This document shows positions 32,699-42,474 of a stretch of 64,000 nucleotides of DNA, piece by piece. This stretch comes from Sphingomonas psychrolutea (GTDB lineage: Bacteria > Pseudomonadota > Alphaproteobacteria > Sphingomonadales > Sphingomonadaceae), in the NCBI RefSeq assembly GCF_014636175.1, contig NZ_BMDW01000023.1, forward strand, positions 1-64,000, written 5' to 3'. The notes beneath the pieces were generated by a model. It saw only the letters and a program-made list of their open reading frames with translations, searched no databases and was not told the origin of the DNA. How positions within the stretch are numbered: the stretch's first letter is position 1; each line of letters opens with the position of its first letter. Made by a program: the position numbers and the translations under genes.

Positions 32699-33673
32699 AT
32701 GGCACGCGCAGTTGTGATGGAGCGGACCGGCGGGCCGGAGGTGATCGCCTGGGTCGATGTGGACCTGCCCGATCCCGGCGCGGGCGAGGTACGGATGCGC
32801 AACACCGCGGTCGGACTGAACTTCATCGATGTGTATCACCGTAGCGGCGTCTATCCGCTTAAAATGCCGAGTGGCTTGGGTACCGAGGCGGTCGGCGTGA
32901 TCGAGGCGGTGGGCGAGGGTGTCAGCGGCTTCGCGGTGGGCGACCGGGTCGGGACGTTCGGTCCGGCGCTGGGAGCTTATGCGACGGCGCGCAACGTCGG
33001 CGCGGCGGCGTTGCTGCCGTTGCCCGATGACGTCGATGATCCGACGGCGGCCGCGTTGCTGCTCAAGGGCTGCACCACCGAATTTCTGGTCGAACGCTGC
33101 GCGCATGTGCAGGCGGGGCAGACCGTTTTGGTCCATGCGGCGGCGGGTGGGGTCGGGCATTTGCTGGTCGGCTGGTTGAAGGCAATCGGTGCGACGGTGA
33201 TCGGGACGGTCGGCAGCGCCGAGAAAGCCGCGCAGGCCAAGGCGGCGGGGGCGGATCATGTGATCCTCCACAAGACCGAGGATGTCGCGGCGCGCGTGCT
33301 GGAGATTACCGGGGGTGCGGGCGTGCCGGTGATTTTCGACGGCATTGGCCTCGCGACATGGGACATTTCGCTGGCGAGTGCCGCCCCTCGCGGTCTTATC
33401 GTAAGCTATGGCAATGCCGGGGGACGCGTAACGGGGGTCGATCTCGGCGTGCTGGCGACGAAGGGTTCGCTGTTCGTCACGCGCCCGACGCTGTTCCATT
33501 ATTATGCGACGCCCGACGAACGCCGGGGCGGAACTGCGCGGCTGTTCGACATGCTGCGCAAGGGGGCGATCGTGCCCGAGATTGGGCAGACGTATGCGCT
33601 GGCGGATGTGGCCGAGGCGCATCGCGCGCTCGAGGCGGGGGAGACGCGTGGGGCGACGGTGCTGACGGTGTGA
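32699..33673 (+). CDS. NADPH:quinone oxidoreductase (zeta-crystallin type)
   Basis: 324-residue medium-chain dehydrogenase of the quinone oxidoreductase group. The substrate domain starts with MARAVVMERTGGPEVIAW, and the Rossmann segment has AAAGGVGHLLVGWLKAIGA (the AxxGGVG nucleotide motif) and TVGSAEKAAQAKAAGADHV. No zinc-ligand Cys cluster, as expected. It should reduce quinones with NADPH. The ATG at 32699 has AGGGAG 8 bases upstream. Divergent from the aldehyde dehydrogenase gene, 120 bp apart. Confidence 0.9.
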   Translation: MARAVVMERTGGPEVIAWVDVDLPDPGAGEVRMRNTAVGLNFIDVYHRSGVYPLKMPSGLGTEAVGVIEAVGEGVSGFAVGDRVGTFGPALGAYATARNVGAAALLPLPDDVDDPTAAALLLKGCTTEFLVERCAHVQAGQTVLVHAAAGGVGHLLVGWLKAIGATVIGTVGSAEKAAQAKAAGADHVILHKTEDVAARVLEITGGAGVPVIFDGIGLATWDISLASAAPRGLIVSYGNAGGRVTGVDLGVLATKGSLFVTRPTLFHYYATPDERRGGTARLFDMLRKGAIVPEIGQTYALADVAEAHRALEAGETRGATVLTV

Positions 33674-33700
33674 GGGCAGCGGGGACGAGCTCTCATCTTC

Positions 33701-33807
33701 GTCACCCCGGCCTTGTGCCGTGGGGCCACTTGGCCGCGAGGGTCAGCCTTCGTTTCAATATGTGGACCTGGGCATCGCGGTGGACCCCGGCACAGGGCCG
33801 GGGTGAC
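33701..33807. repeat. Long inverted repeat, family A copy 2
   Basis: Left arm (from 33701) and right arm (ending 33807) carry the same GTCACCCCGGCC..TGTGCCG sequence as the element at 1332-1425, in inverted orientation, with a different central part. It occupies the 218-bp gap between the quinone oxidoreductase and DMT transporter genes. The rest of the gap shows no gene. Confidence 0.85.
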
Positions 33808-33891
33808 GGCGTTGTAATGTGCCGCTTGGTCGTATCGCAGACGCCAACTCAGCCCTAGCCAAGCAGCCCCCTGTCCCGCACAGACGCCGTG

Positions 33892-34773
33892 ATGCGCTTT
33901 CGTGATTTCCTCCTGCTCGTGTTCGTGTGCCTGACCTGGGGCTTCAGCAATGTGCTGAGCAAGGTCGTGGTCGGCACGTGGCACATTCCGCCGTTGTTCT
34001 TTGCCGCCACGCGCTTTGCGATCGTGCTGGCGGTGACGCTGCCGTGGCTGTGGCCGATGCCGCGGCCGGCGTGGCGGATCGGTCTGGTCGGCGCGTTGAT
34101 GGGCGGCGGCAATTTCGCCTTGCTGTTTCTGGGGTTGCAGACGGCATCGCCATCAAGCGCGGCGGTGGTGCTGCAGGCGGGCGTGCCGATCACCACCTTG
34201 CTGTCGATCCTGATCCTGGGCGAGCGGATCCATTGGCGGCGCGGGCTCGGCATCACGCTGACACTGGCGGGCGTTGTGCTGGTGGTGTGGCGGCCCGGCT
34301 TTGCGGTGTCGGCGGGGTTGTTGCTGGTGCTGGGCGCGACGTTTGCCGGCTCGCTCGGTGCGATTTTGATGAAACAGATGGGTCATATCGCGCCGCTGCG
34401 CTTTCAGGCGTGGGTCGGGCTGACCGCGGTCGTGCCGCTCGGGCTCGCGTCGGTGCTGTTCGAACAGGGCCAATGGTCGACGTCGGTGGCGGCGGGGTGG
34501 CCGTTTGTCGCAGCGCTGCTCTTCTCCGCGCTGATCGTGTCGGTGTGCGCGCACACGCTCTATTATTGGCTGATCGCGCGGTACGAGGCGACGCTGCTCG
34601 CGCCGTTGACGCTGATGACGCCGCTGACGACGATCGGGCTCGGCGTGTTGATCACCGGCGACCGGCTCGACCTCAGGATGATCGCCGGGGCGGCGCTGGC
34701 GCTGCTCGGCGTGCTGATCGTCGCGGTGCGCCCGAGCCGCGCGCCGATCGTCGAAGCGCAGGAGCGGGGGTGA
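33892..34773 (+). CDS. EamA/DMT family transporter
   Basis: 293-residue inner-membrane protein with two EamA halves and about ten hydrophobic helices (FLLLVFVCLTWGFSNVLSKV at the N-terminus, the second repeat from about 150). DMT exporters move amino acids, drugs or metabolites; the substrate cannot be told. The protein ends in a short charged tail. ATG 33892 is preferred over the adjacent GTG at 33889. Follows the inverted repeat, with no strong terminator visible in front of it. Confidence 0.88.
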   Translation: MRFRDFLLLVFVCLTWGFSNVLSKVVVGTWHIPPLFFAATRFAIVLAVTLPWLWPMPRPAWRIGLVGALMGGGNFALLFLGLQTASPSSAAVVLQAGVPITTLLSILILGERIHWRRGLGITLTLAGVVLVVWRPGFAVSAGLLLVLGATFAGSLGAILMKQMGHIAPLRFQAWVGLTAVVPLGLASVLFEQGQWSTSVAAGWPFVAALLFSALIVSVCAHTLYYWLIARYEATLLAPLTLMTPLTTIGLGVLITGDRLDLRMIAGAALALLGVLIVAVRPSRAPIVEAQERG

Positions 34774-34798
34774 GCGGGACTATGGGGTCTCCCCGGTA

Positions 34799-34882
34799 AC
34801 CGTGTTCCCGCGAAGGCGGGAACCCAGAGTAACAGAGCGCATCGCCCGCAACCCTGGGCTCCTGCCTGCGCGGGAGCACGGT
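34799..34882. repeat. Palindromic intergenic repeat, family C
   Basis: Arms beginning CCGTGTTCCCGCG and ending CGCGGGAGCACGG, with CCCAG/CTGGG inside, form an imperfect inverted repeat of 84 bp between the convergent DMT transporter and slipin genes. Same general build as families A and B but a different sequence. It could act as a bidirectional end of transcription. Confidence 0.75.
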
Positions 34883-34887
34883 GTGGG

Positions 34888-35658
34888 TTAGGCGGCGGGC
34901 GCCAGCCCGATCCGCTTGGCCGCCTCCAAAATCTCGGTCGGGAACATCGCGATGATCGTCGAATTATGCTCGACGCCGATTTCGGTAAGCGTCTGCAAGC
35001 GCCGCAGTTCGAGCGCGCCGGGGACTTCGCCGATGATGCGGGCGGCATCGGTCAGTTTCAGCGCCGCCTCCTGCTCGCCCTCGGCCTTGATGATGCGCGC
35101 GCGCTTTTCGCGGATCGCCTCGGCCTCGCGCGCGATGGCGCGCTGCATTTGCGCCGGAATGTCGAGGTCCTTGATCTCGACCGCGTCGAACTCGACACCC
35201 CAGCGGATGCAAGTCGACGACAGGATCTCGTAGAGCCGCTTGTTGATCGCGGTGCGGTCCTTGAGCATCTGGTCGAGATCGCTCTGGCCGATCGCGTCGC
35301 GCATCGCGGTCTCCGCCGCCTGGACGATCGCCGATTGCCAGTTCGCGACGGTGGTGACGACCCCGGCCGCATCGAACGCGCGGAACCACAGCACCGCGTT
35401 GACGCGCACCGCGACGCCATCGCGCGTGACCGTCTCCTGCGTATCGAGCGCATAGGTGATGGTGCGGATATCGACCTTCACGACGCGCTCGATCAGCGGG
35501 ATCAGCCAGAACCAGCCGGGGCCTTTGGTGGCCTGGAGGCGACCTAGCCGGAACACGACGCCGCGTTCGTACTCTTGGTTGATGCCGAAGGATTTGAGCG
35601 CGAGCAGGAGGGCGATCGCGGCGAGTGCCGCGATGGGGATTAGGGTGAAGGTGAGCAT
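34888..35658 (-). CDS. Slipin (SPFH/Band 7 family) membrane protein
   Basis: 256-residue prokaryotic stomatin homologue. One N-terminal membrane segment (TLIPIAALAAIALLLAL) and the SPFH domain starting with INQEYERGVVFRLGRLQ. The helical IPAQMQRAIAREAEAIREKR stretch (about 165-200) precedes a C-terminal oligomerisation part. Such proteins form rings in the membrane and often work with NfeD-type proteins or proteases, but no nfeD gene is adjacent here. Function unknown. Confidence 0.9.
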   Translation of the reverse strand: MLTFTLIPIAALAAIALLLALKSFGINQEYERGVVFRLGRLQATKGPGWFWLIPLIERVVKVDIRTITYALDTQETVTRDGVAVRVNAVLWFRAFDAAGVVTTVANWQSAIVQAAETAMRDAIGQSDLDQMLKDRTAINKRLYEILSSTCIRWGVEFDAVEIKDLDIPAQMQRAIAREAEAIREKRARIIKAEGEQEAALKLTDAARIIGEVPGALELRRLQTLTEIGVEHNSTIIAMFPTEILEAAKRIGLAPAA

Positions 35659-35761
35659 GAAAACCCCGTTGAGATGCCGCGATCATGCGGCGTGGCGCGG
35701 CCGTTACCGCGCGGGGAATTTACGCCGTTTCGGGGGTGAAACCATCGTCAGACGGACGCAA

Positions 35762-37225
35762 TCATGCCTGCATATGATGCATGCTGCGCGCCCAGGCGGC
35801 GGCACGCTCCAGTACCGGATCGCGACCATGCGCGATGTCATCCGCGCTTGCCGCGACCGCGACATCGGGCAGCAGTCCCGCATCGGGCTGCGGCACGGTC
35901 GGGAATTCGCCGACCAGCGGCACATCGAATTCCAGCCCGCTCGCGGGCAGGCGCACGAAGAAGAAGCAGCCACCGTTGATCCCGCGCCGATTGCCGCCGG
36001 TCGGGCTGCCGAAGGTGCGGACTAGCCCGGTGCGCTTTGCCACGGCGGCGAACTGGAAGGTCGCCGAACTGTTGACCGGCCCGATCAGCGCCGCGACGGG
36101 GCAGGTGATCCGTGGTCCGACCGCCGCGATCCGAGTCACGGCCGCAGCACCCGGGCGCGCGATGAACCCGTCCGGCAAGTCCGCGCCGCCGACGCCGAGC
36201 GTACGGAAGCTGTCGTCCCAAGTATCGAGATAGCGGTCGAGCGTCGCCGGGGTGCGGCGAAAGCGCAGCTTCTGAACATAGCCCTCATGCTCGATATCGC
36301 GCGTCGTGAGGCGGGCGAGGATGTGGTCGCCGCAATTGACCCCGCCCTCGTTGCCGCGCAGATCGATTACGAGCCCTGTCGCGCCCGATAGCGATGCGAG
36401 CCGCACGTCGAGCCAGTCGCGCCAATTCCATTTCGCATCATACACCGCCCAGCCGGGCATTGTCAGCAGTGCAATGCCATCGGCTCGCATCGTCCAAGTC
36501 CAGGTCGGGGCTTCATCGCTTAGCGCCGCCGGGCTCATGGCCGCGCGCCGGGCCGCAAGCGCGATCGCCGGAACCGTGACGTTTCGTTCGCGGCGATCGG
36601 GCGTGCGGATGTCGAGGCGGTGCGCGCCATCCCTGGGCGCGCCGAACAACAGGCCGTGGAACACATCGAAATACTCGATGCTGTCGTCGCCATGGACCTC
36701 GAGTAGCGACACGCGCTTGGCGTCGTTATGGCCATCGGCGCGTGCATAGGGCATCAACCGCGCGAGGAGATCGCGCGCCGCGACGCCGTTGATGGTGCGC
36801 ACTTCGCTGCCGGGCAGAAGCGCACCGGTGCCGCTCGCGTCGCGCGTCACGATCATCCGCCCGTCGATCCAGCGGAAGGAAAAGGGCAGTCGCGTCGGCC
36901 GGTCGAACAACGCGCTCGTGACGGCTTTGCGCTGATTGAAGAAATTGGCGTAGCTGTGGCCGCAGCGGATTGTCGCCAGGAAACGCGACAGCACCAGATA
37001 TTGTTCGTCTAGCGTGGCCGTCGCGGCGAAGGCGGTTTCGAGCGCGGCGATCCGGGCCTCGACCTCGGCCGGGCTGGCATAGCGGTAGAGCCCCGGATGC
37101 AGCGTCAGCGCCTCGCGCAGAATCGCGATGTCGCCGCGCAGATCGGCGGGCGACGTCGCCGCGCGGGCGAGGGTGGGGATAAGGGCGGTTGCGCCGAGCG
37201 CGGCGATCATCTGGCGTCTGTTCAT
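35762..37225 (-). CDS. Exported S41 family peptidase
   Basis: 487-residue tail-specific-protease relative. The N-terminus MNRRQMIAALGATALIPTLA looks like a Tat or Sec signal peptide with twin Arg. The central domain has VIDLRGNEGGVNCGD, and the catalytic Ser is in GPVNSSATFQFA, with the family Gly-rich PTGGNRRGINGG segment after it. There is no obvious PDZ domain. Works in the periplasm; the substrate is unknown. The gene lies 59 bp downstream of the AraC-type regulator on the same strand, so the regulator may control it. Confidence 0.85.
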   Translation of the reverse strand: MNRRQMIAALGATALIPTLARAATSPADLRGDIAILREALTLHPGLYRYASPAEVEARIAALETAFAATATLDEQYLVLSRFLATIRCGHSYANFFNQRKAVTSALFDRPTRLPFSFRWIDGRMIVTRDASGTGALLPGSEVRTINGVAARDLLARLMPYARADGHNDAKRVSLLEVHGDDSIEYFDVFHGLLFGAPRDGAHRLDIRTPDRRERNVTVPAIALAARRAAMSPAALSDEAPTWTWTMRADGIALLTMPGWAVYDAKWNWRDWLDVRLASLSGATGLVIDLRGNEGGVNCGDHILARLTTRDIEHEGYVQKLRFRRTPATLDRYLDTWDDSFRTLGVGGADLPDGFIARPGAAAVTRIAAVGPRITCPVAALIGPVNSSATFQFAAVAKRTGLVRTFGSPTGGNRRGINGGCFFFVRLPASGLEFDVPLVGEFPTVPQPDAGLLPDVAVAASADDIAHGRDPVLERAAAWARSMHHMQA

Positions 37226-37284
37226 GATCCGAGCGATGCCAGCCGATTGGTCGCGACGCGCCTCAAGATCGCGTATCGCACCAG

Positions 37285-38397
37285 CTATTCCGCTTTTGCG
37301 CCGTGCTGGCGCCGATAGGCCGAGGGTGCCACGCCAAAGGCGTCGCGAAAGGCGCGATTGAAGCTCGCCTTCGAACTGAACCCGGCCTCGAGCGCGAGGT
37401 CGAGCAGATCGCCCTTGGCCCCGTCGCGCAGCGCGGCGGCGACCGATTCGCAGCGTAGCCGGTTCACGAAGGTCGAAAAGTTCATCCCGAGTCCCTCGTT
37501 CAGCGCGCGCGAAAGATAGCCGGTGTTGGTACCGAGAAGCCGCGCCAGCCCGGCGATCGTCAATGCGTCATCGCTCTGCCATCCTGCCGCGCGCACTGTC
37601 GCCGCCCAGGCCTCGCCTTGTGCGCGCCAGTCGCGAGTCGGCTCGGGCGGCGGATCGGCCACGCTCAGCGTGTCGAGCGTCGGAAAGGGCAGCGCAGCAT
37701 GCCGCCACCCCTCGACCGCGAGATACAGCGCGAAAGCGGCGATCGCGACATAAAGCCCCATCAGCCCGGTATAGCCGAGCGGCGCCACACCATCCCACAC
37801 CGTGTACCCCGCCCACACCGGCAGCAGCACGAGCGTCGCTGCGATCGCGCGGCCGAGCCAGCGCCCCGCGAAGCGGTGGTCATCGCTGCGCTGTCCGGCG
37901 AGCGCAGTGCGATAGGCGCGCAGCATCCGACGATCGGCGAGGCCATAAGCGAGGAGGCCAAGGATCGTGCCCGCACCGACGATCCGGTCATAGCCCGGCG
38001 AGATCCTGTCCGACCACGCGTCCTTTGTCTCCAGCGGCAGGCAAAAGCTTGCGGCGAGGAAGAGCAATTGGGCAGTAGCCGGGGCGAGGTGCCATCGCAT
38101 CCGCGGTGGCTCGGCGCCCGTCACCAGCGCGTGGACATAGCCGTACAGCAACGGCGCGACTGCGAGCGTGATCGAAACGGGGACGAAGGTGAGCCAGCGC
38201 CAGCGATCGTAGAAGCCGGCAAAGCCGATCATCCATGGCGTCACGATCCCGGCCAGCACAAACAGCAACACCGCCAGCAGCCGGTTCGCGACGCGATTTT
38301 GCGCGGTGCGCAACAGGCCGATTGCGATCGCAACGATCTGCGCCACTGCCACGACCAGAATGGCGGTGCGCCAGCCGAAAGTCAGTCCTTCCACCAT
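37285..38397 (-). CDS. Membrane-bound AraC family regulator
   Basis: 370 residues from the ATG at 38397. The N-terminal half holds six or seven hydrophobic helices (TAILVVAVAQIVAIAIGLL, RWLTFVPVSITLAVAPLLYG, and others), and the C-terminal 100 residues form an AraC/XylS double helix-turn-helix (LARLLGTNTGYLSRALNEGL, FSSKASFNRAFRDAFGVAP). This is the layout of one-component, membrane-embedded AraC-like regulators that sense a small membrane-permeable or envelope signal. Gene order suggests control of the downstream S41 peptidase; the signal is unknown. Confidence 0.88.
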   Translation of the reverse strand: MVEGLTFGWRTAILVVAVAQIVAIAIGLLRTAQNRVANRLLAVLLFVLAGIVTPWMIGFAGFYDRWRWLTFVPVSITLAVAPLLYGYVHALVTGAEPPRMRWHLAPATAQLLFLAASFCLPLETKDAWSDRISPGYDRIVGAGTILGLLAYGLADRRMLRAYRTALAGQRSDDHRFAGRWLGRAIAATLVLLPVWAGYTVWDGVAPLGYTGLMGLYVAIAAFALYLAVEGWRHAALPFPTLDTLSVADPPPEPTRDWRAQGEAWAATVRAAGWQSDDALTIAGLARLLGTNTGYLSRALNEGLGMNFSTFVNRLRCESVAAALRDGAKGDLLDLALEAGFSSKASFNRAFRDAFGVAPSAYRRQHGAKAE

Positions 38398-38450
38398 CGG
38401 CGCATCTGGCGGGTTCCGGGGTGGTGTGTCGAGGGGTGGGCTCGCGAAAA

Positions 38451-38480
38451 GGGCGTCCGGATTGCTCCGGACGCCCTCTT
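38451..38480 (-). terminator. Bidirectional Rho-independent terminator
   Basis: GGGCGTCCGGA (38451-38461) pairs with TCCGGACGCCC (38466-38476) around a 4-base loop. Both flanks give T-runs (TTTTC on the minus strand, TCTTTT on the plus strand), so it can end the glnB-glnA message and also stop plus-strand transcripts before the AraC-type gene's promoter. Confidence 0.85.
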
Positions 38481-38490
38481 TTGTATCATC

Positions 38491-38540
38491 GCCGTGGCAA
38501 AGCCACGTCGTCGGTCCTCGCTGTAGCGAGGCCGGCCGAC
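38491..38540. repeat. Dispersed element G, copy 1
   Basis: GCCGTGGCAAAGCCACG then TCGTCGGTCCTCGC and GCGAGGCCGGCCGA forms two adjacent hairpins. Nearly the same sequence occurs at 42836-42891 and a diverged copy at 40711-40766. Sits just beyond the glnA terminator region. Confidence 0.75.
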
Positions 38541-38590
38541 AGCTCCTGTGGGGACTTTGGCTTCGCCTTGTCCCCACCGGCCGCCGGCTC

Positions 38591-38656
38591 GAGCATCAGG
38601 TGAAGCCAGCCCCAGGCTGGCTTCAGCCCGTCCGGGGGACGGGCGACCTGATGCTC
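38591..38656 (-). promoter_or_regulatory. Three-way-junction RNA structure after glnA
   Basis: Outer arms GAGCATCAGGT/ACCTGATGCTC (38591-38601 with 38646-38656, perfect) enclose two inner hairpins, GAAGCCAGCC/GGCTGGCTTC and GCCCGTCC/GGACGGGC. The structure begins 2 bases after the glnA stop and would form in its 3' untranslated RNA. It could protect the message from 3' exonucleases or act with the terminator at 38451. Confidence 0.6.
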
Positions 38657-38657
38657 C

Positions 38658-40079
38658 TCAGTAGCTGTAGTACATATCAAACTCCACCGGGCTCGGCGTC
38701 ATTTCCCACCGTGCCACGTCGTGCATCTTCAGCTCGATATACGACTCGATCTGGTCCTTCGAGAACACGTCGCCCTTGAGCAGGAAGTCGTGATCCGCCG
38801 CTAGGCACTCGAGCGCCTCGCGCAACGAACCGCACACCGTCGGGACTTGGGCCAGTTCTGCAGGCGGCAGATCGTAGAGGTTCTTGTCCATCGCCTCACC
38901 CGGGTGGATGCGGTTCTGGATGCCGTCGAGGCCCGCCATGAACAGCGCCGCGTAGCAGAGATACGGATTGGCCATCGCGTCGGGGAAGCGCACTTCGACG
39001 CGCTTTGCCTTGGGGCCGGTGCCGTACGGAATGCGGCACGACGCCGAGCGGTTGCGTGCCGAATACGCGAGCAGCACTGGCGCTTCATAGCCCGGAACCA
39101 GCCGCTTGTAGCTGTTGGTCGTCGGGTTGGTGAAGGCGTTGACCGCCTTGGCATGCTTGATGATGCCGCCGATGAAATACAGGCACATGTCCGACAGACC
39201 GGCATAGCCGTTGCCGGCAAAGAGCGGCGTGCCCTTGTCCCAGATCGACAGATGGGTGTGCATCCCCGAGCCGTTATCTTCCTTGATCGGCTTGGGCATG
39301 AAGGTGACGGTCTTGCCGTACGCCTGCGCGACATTGTGGCAGACGTACTTGTAGATCTGCATGCGATCGGCGGTGACCGTCATCGTGCCGAAGGTCAGGC
39401 CGAGCTCGTGCTGCGCTGCGGCGACTTCGTGGTGATGCTTGTCGCACGGCAAGCCCATTTCGAGCATGGTCGAGACCATCTCGGCGCGGATGTCGGTTGC
39501 CGAATCGACCGGCGCGACCGGGAAATAGCCGCCCTTGGCGCGCGGACGGTGGCCCATATTGCCGCCGTCATAGCTGGTGCCGGTGTTGGTCGGCAGCTCG
39601 ATATCGTCGATCTTGTAATAGCTCGTCGCATAGCTGTTTTCGAACTGGACGTTGTCGAACATAAAGAATTCGGCTTCCGGCCCGATATAGATCGTGTCGC
39701 CGATGCCGGTGGTCTTGAGATACGCCTCGGCGCGCTTGGCGGTCGAGCGCGGATCGCGCGCATAGAGTTCGCCGGTCGACGGTTCGACGATGTCGCACAC
39801 CAGGATCAGCATCGGCGTGGCCGAGAACGGATCGGTCCACACCGCGTCGAGATCGGGCATCAGAATCATGTCGGATTCGTTGATCGCCTTCCAGCCCTCG
39901 ATCGAGGAGCCGTCGAACATAAATCCGTCGGTCAGTTCATCTTCGCCGACGACACCGGCGACCATCGTCAGATGCTGCCATTTGCCCTTGGGATCGGTGA
40001 AACGCAGATCGACCCACTCAATCTCTTGATCCTTGATCATCTTGAGCACGTCGCTCACCGAATTCGGTTTGTCAGCCAT
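38658..40079 (-). CDS. glnA: Glutamine synthetase, type I
   Basis: Makes glutamine from glutamate, ammonia and ATP; dodecameric. 473 residues. [20 protein letters not shown] starts the beta-grasp domain, [19 protein letters not shown] is the Asp50'-loop region, and the [18 protein letters not shown] loop is intact. Tyr402 in NLYDLPP is the adenylylation site, so ATase control is likely. Lies 109 bp downstream of glnB on the same strand, the standard PII-GlnA operon, which ties it to nitrogen status. The start MADKPNS at 40079 is chosen over an upstream in-frame codon. Confidence 0.96.
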   Translation of the reverse strand: MADKPNSVSDVLKMIKDQEIEWVDLRFTDPKGKWQHLTMVAGVVGEDELTDGFMFDGSSIEGWKAINESDMILMPDLDAVWTDPFSATPMLILVCDIVEPSTGELYARDPRSTAKRAEAYLKTTGIGDTIYIGPEAEFFMFDNVQFENSYATSYYKIDDIELPTNTGTSYDGGNMGHRPRAKGGYFPVAPVDSATDIRAEMVSTMLEMGLPCDKHHHEVAAAQHELGLTFGTMTVTADRMQIYKYVCHNVAQAYGKTVTFMPKPIKEDNGSGMHTHLSIWDKGTPLFAGNGYAGLSDMCLYFIGGIIKHAKAVNAFTNPTTNSYKRLVPGYEAPVLLAYSARNRSASCRIPYGTGPKAKRVEVRFPDAMANPYLCYAALFMAGLDGIQNRIHPGEAMDKNLYDLPPAELAQVPTVCGSLREALECLAADHDFLLKGDVFSKDQIESYIELKMHDVARWEMTPSPVEFDMYYSY

Positions 40080-40188
40080 AGTCCCCACGCCTTTCGCTAT
40101 CGATCATTTACCCGACGGAATCGGGAATTCTGTGTCACCCGGATCGGTACGCTGTCACACAATGTTGCAGCGCGTCAATTCTCGTGGC

Positions 40189-40800
<612 letters not shown>

Positions 40801-40813
40801 TTGGGCGGCGCGA

Positions 40814-41638
40814 TCAATAAGGCGGCTTGTCGAACCCGCCGGGGCTGAGCGTGAAAATCTCGCATCCGGTTTCAGTGATGCCGATCGAATGTTCGAACTG
40901 CGCCGACAGCGAGCGGTCGCGCGTTACCGCCGTCCAGCCATCGTCGAGCAGTTTTACGTCGGGGCGGCCGGTGTTGATCATCGGTTCGATCGTGAAAATC
41001 ATGCCGGGCTTGAGTTCGGGGCCGGTGCCGGGTTTGCCGACATGGACGACTTCGGGCGCATCGTGGAACAGCTGGCCGAGGCCATGCCCGCAGAAATCGC
41101 GCACCACGCCGTAGCGGTGCCGTTCGGCATGACGCTGAATCGCGTGGCCGACATCGCCGAGATGATTGCCGGGCTTAGCCGCCTCGATGCCGAGCATCAG
41201 GCATTCATAGGTCACCTCGACCAGCCGCTTCGCCTTGATCGGTACGTCGCCGATCAGGTACATCCGGCTGCTGTCGCCGTGCCAGCCGTCGAGGATCGGC
41301 GTCACGTCGACATTGACGATATCGCCACTCTTCAGTGTCTTGTCGCTGGGGATGCCGTGGCAGACGACATGGTTGATCGAGATGCAGCTCGAATGCGTAT
41401 AGCCGCGATAGCCGAGCGTCGCGGGGATGCCGCCGCGATCCGCAATGAAGCGGCGCACGAGATCGTCGATCTCGCCGGTGGTTACACCGGGCACCATGTG
41501 CGGCACGACCATGTCGAGCGTTTGCGCCGCCAATTGCCCCGCAGCGAGCATCCCGTCGAACGCCGCGCGCCCATGAAGCTTGATCGCGCCGGTCCGGCCC
41601 GAAGGCGCGTCGGCGGTAACGGTCACATAGTCGGTCAT
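40814..41638 (-). CDS. map: Methionine aminopeptidase, type I
   Basis: Removes N-terminal Met from nascent proteins; dinuclear metal enzyme. 274 residues. The ligand residues occur in order: His in NHVVCHGIPS, Asp in NVDVTPILDGWHGDSS (two Asp), His in FCGHGLGQLFHDAP, Glu in FTIEPMI and Glu in QFEHSIGIT. The start at 41638 gives the N-terminus MTDYVTVTADAP and a normal family length. Divergent from the CinA-type gene, 63 bp apart. Confidence 0.96.
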   Translation of the reverse strand: MTDYVTVTADAPSGRTGAIKLHGRAAFDGMLAAGQLAAQTLDMVVPHMVPGVTTGEIDDLVRRFIADRGGIPATLGYRGYTHSSCISINHVVCHGIPSDKTLKSGDIVNVDVTPILDGWHGDSSRMYLIGDVPIKAKRLVEVTYECLMLGIEAAKPGNHLGDVGHAIQRHAERHRYGVVRDFCGHGLGQLFHDAPEVVHVGKPGTGPELKPGMIFTIEPMINTGRPDVKLLDDGWTAVTRDRSLSAQFEHSIGITETGCEIFTLSPGGFDKPPY

Positions 41639-41701
41639 CAAAGCGATATAGCGCAGCGGTTTGCAGTTTGCGAGGGGGCGCGGCGGGTCTATGTGGGGGG
41701 A

Positions 41702-42457
41702 ATGACCACACGCATCTGGACGGCCGCGCTCGCGGTGATCGGCGACGAAATCCTGTCGGGCCGAACGCAGGACAAGAATATCGCGCAAATCGCGACCTGG
41801 CTCAACGTTCAGGGGATCCGGCTCGCCGAGGTCCGCGTCGTGGCGGACAAGACCGAGGCGATTGTCGAGGCGGTCAACACGCTGCGCGCGCGCAATGATT
41901 ATCTGTTCACCACGGGCGGGATCGGCCCGACGCATGACGATATCACCGTCAATGCGATTGCCGAAGCGCTGGGCGTGCCAGTGGTGTTCCACCCGCAGGC
42001 GCTCGCGATGCTCGATGCCTATTACGCGTCGCGCGGTGGCCTGAACGAGCCGCGCAAGCGCATGGCGCGCGTGCCCGAAGGCGCCGACCTGATCGAGAAT
42101 CGCATGTCGGGCGCGCCGGGGATCCATGTCGGCAATATCTTTATCATGGCAGGTGTGCCGCACATCACCGCAGGCATGCTCGATGCGCTGACCGGCACGC
42201 TTGAGGGCGGGCTGCCGGTGCTGTCGCGCACGATCGGCTGCTGGGTGGCGGAAAGCGAGGTCGCTGATTTGCTGCGATCGGCCGAAAAGAACCATGACGG
42301 CGTCTCGATCGGCAGCTATCCCTTCTTTCGCGAAGGCCGCGTCGGCGCGAACTTCGTCGTGCGCGCGACCGATGCGGCGCTCGCCGATACATGCATCACC
42401 GATCTTACCGCGGCGTTGGAAGAGGTTGGCCGCCCGGTCGTAGCGGGTGGGATTTGA
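41702..42457 (+). CDS. CinA-type molybdopterin-binding-fold protein
   Basis: 251-residue MoaB/CinA N-terminal domain protein (COG1058). GDEILSGRTQDKN and FTTGGIGPTHDDITVNAIAE are the motifs. The C-terminal NMN amidohydrolase (PncC-like) domain of full CinA is absent, so this is the stand-alone form. Biochemistry is uncertain; relatives are ADP-ribose pyrophosphatases. Translation starts at 41702, and the gene is followed 17 bp later by a lipoprotein gene. Confidence 0.9.
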   Translation: MTTRIWTAALAVIGDEILSGRTQDKNIAQIATWLNVQGIRLAEVRVVADKTEAIVEAVNTLRARNDYLFTTGGIGPTHDDITVNAIAEALGVPVVFHPQALAMLDAYYASRGGLNEPRKRMARVPEGADLIENRMSGAPGIHVGNIFIMAGVPHITAGMLDALTGTLEGGLPVLSRTIGCWVAESEVADLLRSAEKNHDGVSIGSYPFFREGRVGANFVVRATDAALADTCITDLTAALEEVGRPVVAGGI

Positions 42458-42474
42458 ACCGCAGGAGCAAACCG

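Noticed and set aside
33701..33807. CRISPR array
   Set aside because: Arms are inverted, not direct, and there are no regular spacers or cas genes anywhere in the window.
33927..34799. A 290-codon frame over the DMT transporter gene
   Set aside because: Same strand, different frame; Arg/Gly/Ala-rich with no hydrophobic helices, unlike the clear DMT protein in the other frame.
40889..42457. CinA-type protein with a long N-terminal extension
   Set aside because: The extension is antisense to map; the homologous sequence begins at the ATG at 41702.
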